Shown here piece by piece: positions 16,631-25,300 of a stretch of DNA of 46,583 nt. The DNA comes from Pseudomonadota bacterium (lineage in GTDB: Bacteria > Desulfobacterota > Desulfobulbia > Desulfobulbales > Desulfocapsaceae): the NCBI GenBank assembly GCA_018821785.1, contig JAHJLI010000006.1, positions 1 to 46,583 on the forward strand, given 5' to 3'. The translations under genes were made by a program, and so were the position numbers. The notes under the pieces were generated by a model. It saw nothing but the letters and a program-made list of their open reading frames with translations, was not told the DNA's origin and did not search any database. Position 1 is the stretch's first letter, and every line of letters starts with the position of its first letter.

Positions 16631-18160
16631 ATGACAGGGAAAGGGCTCAAAGCCAATATTTTTATGACTTTTGCCATGATGCTGGTCATGGCGATGTGTT
16701 TGCAAAGCATAGTTTTTCTTTTTCTTGGAGTTCGCGCTGCGGTAAAAGAGGAAGTTGCCTGGGGCAAGCGTACTCTGCAATCTTTTGCTATGTTTGCAGA
16801 GTACACGACAGATGGACGAGAAGAAAAGCAGTTGTTGATGACTACTTATGATCGTTTGCAAGAGGAACACAGCCAAACCTTTTCATGTTTAAATATTGAA
16901 TTGGAAGAGTTAACAGTAGGATTAACTCCATGTCTCTTCCCTGATGAACTGTTCGAAAAATCAAAAGAGGCTAAGAAGACCACGAAGCCTGTTGTCGGTT
17001 TTGCCGGGTCGGACTGGAACGTATTCCTGGTCAGAAGTGATGTGGCCCAACTTGCTGTGCCGCTTAAAAACAAAGCTGGGCAGACAATTGGCACTATCTC
17101 GGCGGAGCTGTCGTTATTGCCTATCTACTCTCGATTTGAGCAGGAAGCCTGGGTGGCTCTTTTCTACCTTCTGGTCAATGCCACAATTTTCCTCGGCCTT
17201 GGTTTTTTCAGGATGCAACACATACTTTTCAGGCCGCTTGAAAGGCTTGTACAGAAAGCTGAGAATTATAGTCCGGATCAACAAACACTCTTTCTGGTCA
17301 GCGACGATGAGAGCGCTTTTCGCAAACTCTCGGTAAGTCTGAACACCCTGTTGGATCGGATCGAAAGAGATAACCGCATGCTTCGCCACACCGTATCAGA
17401 ACTGGAGATGGTCAACAGAGAGCTGACCGAAAAAAATGACCTGGTAATTCGCTCTGAGAAACTTGCTTCAGTCGGTCGTTTATCAGCTGGTCTGGCCCAC
17501 GAGATCGGTAATCCGCTGTCGATAATACAGGGCTATGTTGAATTGCTCAGACGAGAAGATCTGACAAGTGATGAAAAACAGCAGTTTTCCGGCAAAGCCC
17601 AACAGGAATTGGATAGAATAAAGAGGCTTATCCGACAGCTTCTTGATTTTGCTGGGACGATACATTCGGCAGAGAATCAGTTTGCAGTTAATGCCCTGAT
17701 AGATGATGTCATCGGGCTCATGTTGCTGGAAAAGTCGTTTTCCGATTGTTCTATTGTTACCGAACTGCTTGCTGAACATGACGAAATTGTCGCCGACAAA
17801 GACGCTCTGAAGCAGGTTCTCATCAACTGCTTGTTAAATGCGGCAGATGCAACGGCTGATGTTCTGGAAGAGGTCAGAGAAATTGTTGTAGCATCATGTA
17901 ACGAAGAAAACGGTAACATGGGCCGTGTTCTTGTAATCAGCATTAGGGATAATGGCACCGGAATAGATCAAGAGAATTTGAAAAATATTTTTGATCCTTT
18001 TTTTACTACAAAAGAAATCGGCAGAGGAACTGGGCTTGGCTTGTTCGTCTGTCATACTATTATAGAGAGAATGGGGGGAACAATCACTATTGCCAATAGA
18101 ACTTCTTCAGGAATAGAAGTAAGGTTAATAATACCCATATCGCAAATAGGTTTGAGCTAA
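16631..18160 (+). CDS. pilS: Sensor histidine kinase PilS
   Basis: A 509-residue membrane kinase. Two transmembrane helices (about residues 8-33 and 176-196) enclose a sensor domain outside the cytoplasm; a linker and coiled coil (about 230-275) lead to the H-box GLAHEIGNPLSIIQGYVELL with phospho-acceptor His290, then N-box NCLLNAADAT, G1 DNGTGI and G2 GRGTGLGLFV. It lies 31 bp before a sigma-54 response regulator and near pilA, the arrangement of PilS/PilR. Its single large sensor domain differs from the six-helix PilS of Pseudomonas. It probably controls pilin gene expression. Confidence 0.8.
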   Translation: MTGKGLKANIFMTFAMMLVMAMCLQSIVFLFLGVRAAVKEEVAWGKRTLQSFAMFAEYTTDGREEKQLLMTTYDRLQEEHSQTFSCLNIELEELTVGLTPCLFPDELFEKSKEAKKTTKPVVGFAGSDWNVFLVRSDVAQLAVPLKNKAGQTIGTISAELSLLPIYSRFEQEAWVALFYLLVNATIFLGLGFFRMQHILFRPLERLVQKAENYSPDQQTLFLVSDDESAFRKLSVSLNTLLDRIERDNRMLRHTVSELEMVNRELTEKNDLVIRSEKLASVGRLSAGLAHEIGNPLSIIQGYVELLRREDLTSDEKQQFSGKAQQELDRIKRLIRQLLDFAGTIHSAENQFAVNALIDDVIGLMLLEKSFSDCSIVTELLAEHDEIVADKDALKQVLINCLLNAADATADVLEEVREIVVASCNEENGNMGRVLVISIRDNGTGIDQENLKNIFDPFFTTKEIGRGTGLGLFVCHTIIERMGGTITIANRTSSGIEVRLIIPISQIGLS

Positions 18161-18191
18161 CCCGGCTACCACGAAACTCGTTTTCAATACT

Positions 18192-19604
18192 ATGACTCAG
18201 CTGATGACACACACAGTGTTGATAATAGACGATGAAGCAAATATGCTTGATATGTTGGCGGCATCACTACGCAAGGCTGGGTATGCCGTCGTTACCGTCC
18301 AAAATGGCCTGCAGGGAATCGAGCTTGTGGAAAAATCAACCTTCGATTGCATTCTCTGCGATTTGAAAATGCCGGTGATGGATGGTTTGCAGTTTTTAGA
18401 AGAGATTAAAACACGCAAGATTGAAGCGTCCGTTATCATGATGTCAGCCTTTGCCACCATTGATACAGCAGTTCAGGCCATGAAAATCGGAGCCTACGAC
18501 TTCATCACAAAGCCCTTCAAAATCGACGAGATTCTCTGTATTCTTGATAAGGCCACAGAGAGGATGCAGCTAAAAAAGGAGAATTGCCATCTTCGGCAAA
18601 AAGTTAAAGAACTGGAGAAAGAGCGCGGATTTGTCGAGATAATTGGAGAAAGCCGGGCTTTAACGGAAATCCTGGCTTTAGCTAAAAGAGTAGCGGTTCA
18701 TGAAACATCGGTTCTCATTACCGGCGAAAGTGGTACCGGCAAGGAGCTTTTTGCCCGGGGTCTGCACCTCCTGAGCAGTAGAAGCGCAGGACCGTTTGTA
18801 TCGATTAATTGCGGAGCTATTCCTGAAAACCTGCTTGAAAGTGAATTTTTCGGCTATACGAAAGGGGCTTTTACCGGAGCCGATTCGGATCGTAAAGGCT
18901 TGTTTGAAGCGGCCAGTGCAGGCACCTTGTTCCTTGATGAAATCGGTGAGTTGCCCCTCGGTCTGCAAGTGAAACTTTTGCGGGTCTTGGAGGAACGGGA
19001 AATCCGCCCGCTTGGTGCTGGTAAAACCAAAAAAGTCAATGTCCGGGTGCTTGCCGCCACCGCCAAAAACCTGGTTAATGAGGTGACGGAAGGGCGGTTC
19101 CGCCAGGATTTATTGTTTCGCATCAATGTGGTTGAACTAAAAATCCCTCCTTTGCGCGATCGGCTTGGAGATATACCGATTCTGGTAAAGGCCTTTCTGG
19201 CAAGCGAGGGTGGCAGGATGAATGTTCAGATTCAGGGGATAGCCAGCAGCGCACTGGCCCTTCTTGGCAGCTACGCCTGGCCGGGCAATGTCCGTGAATT
19301 AAAGAATGTCCTGGAACACGCGATAATCTATGCCGAAAATGGCTGGATCGGCACGGACAGTCTTCCAAAATATATGCACCGTGCTGATCTTGAAGTACCC
19401 GCCAATGTGTTGTCCGATATCTTTTCTATTAAAGAGGGAAAAGCCTTTCTTGAGAAATACCTTATCGAAAAGGCATTACTCAAAACCAACGGCAATAGAT
19501 CGCAGGCGGCCGATCTCCTTGAGATGAGCTATCCATCACTTCTTGGTAAAATTAAAGAATACTGGATAGTTCTTCCGGAAAAGCAGGACAATAATCAAGG
19601 ATAA
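18192..19604 (+). CDS. pilR: Sigma-54 dependent response regulator PilR
   Basis: A 470-residue NtrC-family activator: receiver domain (residues 8-120, phospho-acceptor Asp57 in LCDLKMP), AAA+ domain with Walker A GESGTGKE, the GAFTGA loop that contacts sigma-54, Walker B TLFLDEIGELPL, and a C-terminal Fis-type helix-turn-helix (NRSQAADLLEMSYPSLLGKI). The intact GAFTGA loop predicts a true sigma-54 activator. Located between pilS and the minor pilin operon, with a good -24/-12 element downstream, it likely activates both that operon and pilA. Confidence 0.88.
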   Translation: MTQLMTHTVLIIDDEANMLDMLAASLRKAGYAVVTVQNGLQGIELVEKSTFDCILCDLKMPVMDGLQFLEEIKTRKIEASVIMMSAFATIDTAVQAMKIGAYDFITKPFKIDEILCILDKATERMQLKKENCHLRQKVKELEKERGFVEIIGESRALTEILALAKRVAVHETSVLITGESGTGKELFARGLHLLSSRSAGPFVSINCGAIPENLLESEFFGYTKGAFTGADSDRKGLFEAASAGTLFLDEIGELPLGLQVKLLRVLEEREIRPLGAGKTKKVNVRVLAATAKNLVNEVTEGRFRQDLLFRINVVELKIPPLRDRLGDIPILVKAFLASEGGRMNVQIQGIASSALALLGSYAWPGNVRELKNVLEHAIIYAENGWIGTDSLPKYMHRADLEVPANVLSDIFSIKEGKAFLEKYLIEKALLKTNGNRSQAADLLEMSYPSLLGKIKEYWIVLPEKQDNNQG

Positions 19605-19782
19605 TTCTTACAGGCAGTTTCTGGGTATAAAAAAATTTAATATCACCAGGGGAATGTGGTAAGTTTCTTTATAATATTTCAAATAAAGGATAAGGCAAAG
19701 TTGCGGTTTTATGCTGCCGCGACTTTCTCAACCTCCTGTTACTTCTTGGTAGTATCTGATAAGTGGCGGAATTCAGTGATTC

Positions 19783-19798
19783 TGGAACTGTTCATGCA
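19783..19798 (+). promoter_or_regulatory. Sigma-54 (-24/-12) promoter of the minor pilin operon
   Basis: TGGAACTGTTCATGCA matches the consensus TGGCAC-N5-TTGCA at all key positions, with GG and GC correctly phased. The start would be near 19809, about 88 bp before fimT. It follows pilR directly, whose product is a sigma-54 activator. The rest of the 292-bp gap 19605-19896 holds no convincing gene. Confidence 0.6.
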
Positions 19799-19896
19799 TG
19801 TAGTCACGTTGAGCGCTGAAAATTCCATGTCACAACTGATTTCCAAAAACATACAGCAAAGCGTATGACAATAAATAAAGAGTCGGTGGGGAGACA

Positions 19897-20430
19897 ATGA
19901 TTTTTAAAAATTCACAGCAAAGGCAAGGCGGTTTTACGCTGACGGAGATAATGATTGTTGTGACAATCATTGGCATCCTTGGGGCGGTCGCTATTCCTAA
20001 CTTCCTGACATGGCTGCCTAGTTACAGAATCAAGTCGGCGGCAAGGGACCTGCAGGGTCATTTTCAATCGGCAAAACTCGAGGCCGTACAGCGGGGTGGA
20101 AATGTTGGACTTGTTTTTACTCCCCAGGTTTTCAATCCAGGCGGGAGATTAGGTAGCTATATTCTCTTTGTTGACACCAATAATACGCTGGCTTATGAAG
20201 CGGTTGCAGATGTGGCTTTAAAGACTGTGACCATGCCGACCAACGTGTCACTGACGGCGGCTGTACCTGGCCTTTTGCTTTTTAATTCTCGAGGTCTTCC
20301 AAATGTGGCTGGAACCATAACGGTGAGGAACAACCAGGGGGTTTGGGGTGAGATAACAATAAATCTGGTCGGGCGGGTCAATATTCGGCGAAGCACGGAC
20401 GGTGGGGTCACATATCAGCAATGGGACTAA
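19897..20430 (+). CDS. fimT: FimT/GspH-type minor pilin
   Basis: A 177-residue prepilin-like protein: leader ending GG, then FTLTEIMIVVTIIGILGAVA with Glu5, and a C-terminal GspH/FimT domain (DLQGHFQSAKLEAVQRGGNV ... VWGEITINLVGRVNI). Ribosome site GGGGAG precedes the ATG. First gene of the fimT-pilW-pilV-pilX-pilY1 operon. Minor pilins of this type join the priming or tip complex of the pilus and in some species bind DNA. Confidence 0.85.
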   Translation: MIFKNSQQRQGGFTLTEIMIVVTIIGILGAVAIPNFLTWLPSYRIKSAARDLQGHFQSAKLEAVQRGGNVGLVFTPQVFNPGGRLGSYILFVDTNNTLAYEAVADVALKTVTMPTNVSLTAAVPGLLLFNSRGLPNVAGTITVRNNQGVWGEITINLVGRVNIRRSTDGGVTYQQWD

Positions 20431-20435
20431 TCTTT

Positions 20436-21320
20436 ATGAAAATTACTAACCAAAAAGGGTTTACCCTGGTCGAGCTAATTATAGCTCTCTTTCTTAGCGC
20501 CATTGTGCTTGCGGGCATGTCTACCTTTTTTCGTTCGCAACAGGACACGTACATTGCTCAAGAAGAAGTTGCAGAAATGCAGCAGGAGATTCGCGCCGGT
20601 CTGGAGATAATTTCACGGGAACTTCGGAATACAGGCCACGACATGACCCCAAATAAAACTGCAGGTGCAGGTTTTGTTGTTGCCAGCCCATTCCAGATCC
20701 AGTTTACCATGGATCTCATTGGTACACCTGTAACTAACGACCCTGATGGCGATATTTTGGATGCTAACGAGAATATGGCATTCCGTTTAGTCACTGATGC
20801 AGATAATAATGGTGTCACTGACGTTGGTGCGGCTAATCTTTCGCTTGGAAGAGACAATGGAGTTGGTGGATTGCAAGATCTCATCAGTAACGTCAATGCG
20901 ATCGGATTCGCCTATGCCTATGACAATAACGCTGACGGGGTGCTTGAGAATAAGGTCGTAGGTGCAGCAAACCAAGTCATCTGGGCCGTGCCTAATGGGG
21001 CAGGAGCCTGGATTGATATCGACACCAACGCTGATGGCGTCATTGACGCAACTGATGCCGCTCCGGCGCCAGTTGGCGTGGCAACTGCTGCTCAGCTTGG
21101 CCAGATAAGGGCAGTGAGGATCTGGATTCTTGCCCGTGCAAGCAGGACCGATCCGAAATATACTGACGGCAACATATACAAAGTTGGGGCCAATGTCATC
21201 AATTTTCCAGCAAACACCATCAATGGCGTGTTGTCCGTCCCCCCCCTAGAGGTCAACTTCAGGCGACGCCTTCTTACCGCTAATGTCAGATGTAGAAACA
21301 TGGGAATCCAAATACCATGA
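20436..21320 (+). CDS. pilW: Minor pilin PilW
   Basis: A 294-residue prepilin: 8-residue leader MKITNQKG, then FTLVELIIALFLSAIVLAGM with Glu5, and a PilW-type body (QEEVAEMQQEIRAGLEIISR). It contains several loops resembling calcium-binding sites: DADNNGVTD near residue 121, DNNADGVLE near 163 and DTNADGVID near 196. I chose the ATG at 20436, which gives a normal short leader; an ATG 15 bp upstream overlaps fimT and would lengthen it. Its stop overlaps the ribosome site of pilV. Confidence 0.85.
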   Translation: MKITNQKGFTLVELIIALFLSAIVLAGMSTFFRSQQDTYIAQEEVAEMQQEIRAGLEIISRELRNTGHDMTPNKTAGAGFVVASPFQIQFTMDLIGTPVTNDPDGDILDANENMAFRLVTDADNNGVTDVGAANLSLGRDNGVGGLQDLISNVNAIGFAYAYDNNADGVLENKVVGAANQVIWAVPNGAGAWIDIDTNADGVIDATDAAPAPVGVATAAQLGQIRAVRIWILARASRTDPKYTDGNIYKVGANVINFPANTINGVLSVPPLEVNFRRRLLTANVRCRNMGIQIP

Positions 21321-21330
21321 GGAGGACAGA

Positions 21331-21777
21331 ATGATCTTGCAGAATTCAACTTTAAAGCAACGGAGTGGATTTACACTCCTTGAGGTTATAATCGCACTCT
21401 TCATTTTCACCCTTGGTATACTTGGAATTGCGGCCATGCAGCTTCGCGCTATTCAGGGCAACTCCTCTGGGGCACGTCTCACTGAAGCAACGGCCGAGGC
21501 GCAAATGATGATAGAAAGAATTATGGAAGAACCATACGCAAACTTTATCCCTCCTCTTGGACCAGCGCTACCCAGTTCAACTCCATCCGTTGAAGGGTTG
21601 TATAATGTTACCCTTGATATCCAGGAAATGCCGGCGGTTGGCAACAATCTCCCAGAGGCTGAAGCCATCTGGGTTACAATTACCGTTGCCTGGACGGAAG
21701 CGGCTGGACCTGGCCGGAGTGTAGTGGTGTCGTTTATTAAATCACTCAATATTGAGACAAGCTATGAACCTATTTAA
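21331..21777 (+). CDS. pilV: Minor pilin PilV
   Basis: A 148-residue prepilin: 13-residue leader ending RSG, then FTLLEVIIALFIFTLGILGI with Glu5, followed by the AAMQLRAIQGNSSGARLTEAT segment typical of PilV. The start at 21331 is chosen because GAGGAGGA lies directly upstream; a start at 21283 inside pilW would give an implausibly long leader. Part of the minor pilin operon. Confidence 0.85.
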   Translation: MILQNSTLKQRSGFTLLEVIIALFIFTLGILGIAAMQLRAIQGNSSGARLTEATAEAQMMIERIMEEPYANFIPPLGPALPSSTPSVEGLYNVTLDIQEMPAVGNNLPEAEAIWVTITVAWTEAAGPGRSVVVSFIKSLNIETSYEPI

Positions 21778-22285
21778 TTTCCGTCAATTTATGGTGAGGC
21801 AGCAAGGGCCTGCGACAACAAAAGATATGGCCTGTTGCTCGAATTTTTTCATTATGCCAATGAAAAATGATAAGGGCGCTGTTCTTGTTATTGCCCTGAT
21901 GCTTCTAGCGATTATGACTCTTCTAGGCGTAGCGGCTCTAAACACAACTACTACAGAAATTAAGATTTCCGGTAATGATAAAGTCTACAAACAGGCCTTC
22001 TACAATGCCGAAGCGGGGATCTCCTACGCGGTGCAGGTCGGGACAACCCTCTTTCCCTCAGCTCCAATGCTGGGGCAGCAAGGTCTCGCAACACCTGCCG
22101 ATCTTGCAGCAGCTTCCCCAGGCACTGTTCTTCAATATACTGATAACGGGGGATCGCCAAGGAGGGTGGAAGTCAGGTCAACTGGTAATGCCGCGGGAGG
22201 AGGGGTTTCGGTAATCATTGCTGGCATCATTGCAGTTGTGGGTGGAGCGCAGGCAGGCCCTGGCGCACTCCCTACTGGCTACTGA
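21764..22285 (+). CDS. pilX: PilX-type minor pilin
   Basis: A protein of about 173 residues with the PilX N-terminal pattern: KNDKGAVLVIALMLLAIMTL, then GVAALNTTTTEIKISGNDK and QAFYNAEAGISYA. No Glu5, as usual for PilX_N proteins. The leader would be about 35 residues from the ATG at 21764, which overlaps pilV; an internal ATG at 21854 would give a more usual short leader, so the start is uncertain. The C-terminal part is short and rich in Gly and Ala. Confidence 0.75.
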   Translation: MNLFNFRQFMVRQQGPATTKDMACCSNFFIMPMKNDKGAVLVIALMLLAIMTLLGVAALNTTTTEIKISGNDKVYKQAFYNAEAGISYAVQVGTTLFPSAPMLGQQGLATPADLAAASPGTVLQYTDNGGSPRRVEVRSTGNAAGGGVSVIIAGIIAVVGGAQAGPGALPTGY

Positions 22286-22370
22286 GCAGTAAAAATACAC
22301 ATACTTTCCAGATCATATGCACAAAGATGATATACGAAAACGGATACAAACACATGCAGGAGACAACACC

Positions 22371-25300
22371 ATGAAGACCATTATTACGAGAAAAGACGAA
22401 TCAGAGAGTTGTCGTACTATCGTAAAGACAACAGCATTGGGGGTTGGCATCTGGCTCCTTATGCTTGCTGCGCTGATTTCTCCCGCATTTGCCGCCGATG
22501 ATGATTTGCCGTTTTTTGCCGGCGGAAATGGAGCGCCTAATATCATGTTTGTTTTCGATAATTCCGATTCCATGCAAGATATTCCATATTCCCGAGCTGA
22601 TGGCAGGCAGGTACGGCCGGGAACCAATCCTAATAGCGCAAACAATACAAGTTACTATAACTGGCCGTGGCGACGAGGCGTAAAACTTAATGATGACAAC
22701 ACCGTCTTTGAGGTGAGCGGAAACGTACAATATGACGAAGCTGCTTTTCCCTCGGACACCGAGATGGCGATACCGGAACAAACCCCTCTGAATCTTCCCG
22801 GTACATCTCCTGCCTCCCTGACCAGCACAGTCGACACCAAAGATGATATTGTCGAACAAGTGATACCTGGGCAAACCCCGGCGAATCTTCCCGGTACAGC
22901 TCCCGCCTCCTTGAGCAGTACGATGACGAGTATTCCAACCGCAGACAGAATTTATGATACATCCCTTGACTGGACAACAGCCACCTTACCGCTCAGAAAT
23001 TCCACTGACTTTGATTTGAATTATCGATACAGGCTTGTTGAGGTACGCTCCGCTGATCCAGCGGAAGATCCACAATACGCCACAATCATTAGCAGATCAT
23101 ATAGCAGCAATTATTTCCAATTAGACGCAAACCTTGTTTATAACGGTGCTAAGATCCCCTATACTTATACCATCCTGGCTGAAGGCCCAGGGAGAGTCAC
23201 TCAGACTGCTTCTTCTGATGCAAGATATGTGAGAGATGCAAATATTAACTGGAGTGATGTTGCCGCAAACTGGTCAACCTGGAATGGTCGTCTCTTGATA
23301 GTCACGTCGGGAACGAATGCGGGCGAGACAAGGACTATCAATTCGTACAGTGAAAGTAGCAAGTACTGGAGGGTAAGTGTGGCGTTTCCAGTGCCCTGTG
23401 ACAATACAAGCCGTTACGTGATTAAAGAAACCCCAAGCGATCCGACCAGGATTTATGATGCCTCTCTGGACTGGACAACACCTGCTACCGCGCTTACCGA
23501 TAGCACTCTTTTTAATTTGAACTACCTCTACCGAATTGTTGAGGTAACCTCTGCTACGGGTACCGTGCAACAAAGAACAATTACCGGCAGAAGTACGTCC
23601 GGCAAATACTTTACCTTTGACACCGCTGCCGAAGCCGGAGGTAATCTCACTTACGACGCGGCAGAACGACCCTATACCTACAAAATTTTGACGGATGGCC
23701 CAGGCCAGGTCACTAGGGTCTATTCCAGTAATCTCCGTCGGGTCACCGACGCCGACTTTGACTGGTCGACCTTACCAAGCTGGAGTGATTTCTCCGCCAA
23801 GTGGCGAAACAGAACCCTCGTTATTACGACCGGACCAAACAAGGATTTAAGTCGAACAATCACCGGCTATTCCACATCATCTAAATATTGGGAAGTGGAC
23901 ACGGCATTTCCGGTAGCCTGCGATTTAAATACAAGGTTCAAGATACTCGGTACTGCGGATGATGAACGGTATGCCTTCGGTGGCAATCACCCGGCAAGCA
24001 AATTGTACCAGGCGAAAAAGGCAGTGAACCTCTTTCTTACCGATCCATCTTTAAAAGTTTGTACTTCGACTGATCCCTTCGGTGCCTGCTTGACCGACAG
24101 GTATGCAGTTAATATGGGGTTTGCCACCTATCTTTCGGCCAGAGTGCCTCGAGTGACAGCAAAATATTATCGAATTAGGTCTGGTGCACCTGCAGTTCCC
24201 GCCAGTGGTGGGGATGTAATTACTGTGCCTGGATACTGGACCGATCCACCTGCGGTCCCGGCCAGAGCATGCGCCTATTATAAAAACATCTCGAGTACTT
24301 CTGGAACATTTTATAGTCCCAATTCAGACAGTGAGTTTATTGCGAGTGGTTGGAAGACTGCAGCCAGCGGATCGACAAGCTGGTCCGACAATAGACTGCA
24401 TACTGGTGTGAGTGTTGGGTACAGATTCGACAGGCTTTATTACGAGGGGAACTGCAGAGAGCAGACAATTCGATACTCTGTTACCTCGATCGACCCTGAT
24501 CCAACTGACAGTCTGCCCAATCAGTATAAAATCACGGTGCAGAGTAGAACATCAGTGCCGGCGACGGAAGGAGGGTACTGGTCTGAAAGCTATCAATGCG
24601 CAAATGTTGCCAGTTGTGCCGCCCTTCCAGCAACCATCGGAGGAAGGCCCCGTATCCCAACTTCAGGAAGCTGCTACCCATGTAATTTCACGGCAGCCTA
24701 TGATGACCCCCCATACTGGACCCCTGATTACACCTATACAACCCCAATAGTCCCCGCAACACCTGCGGCACCTGACTGGTACCAAACTACATATAGGGAA
24801 GTTTACGGGCGCTACAATATTGTCGACCCAAATACTCCTCAATATGTCGACCCGGCCACCAATCTCGTCAAACCATATAACGGATACAGTGGCAGTGGTT
24901 CGACACCGAAACTCGTTCCCAATCCTAATCTTCCTTCATCGGACTACACTCTTTTGACCGTAACAATACCTGGAGTTTCTTTAGACTACTATGGTACAAC
25001 ATCGGGCGATGTCGAACCAAATACCTTTGATACATCGTATTTCATGTATCCAGGCCTTGGTACCGCAGACAGACCGCATGGCTGGAGCTATAAAAAAACG
25101 TCGAGCCCCTGGATATACGGACAAAGTGATCAATGGACTAACTCTAATTACGGTAATTTCCCTAAAGCTGTTACCAATTGGAATTACATGGTACCCTATC
25201 CTTGGCCGGGAGCACCAACTATCCCCTTACCGAACGGAAGCTGGGATGCAAGTACCTGGGAGGATTCCATTCAGCCAAGCCCATATTTCCCGGCGGTAAC

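Noticed and set aside
19656..19868. 70-residue open frame between pilR and fimT
   Set aside because: No ribosome site, unusual composition, and the sigma-54 promoter lies inside it; treated as non-coding.
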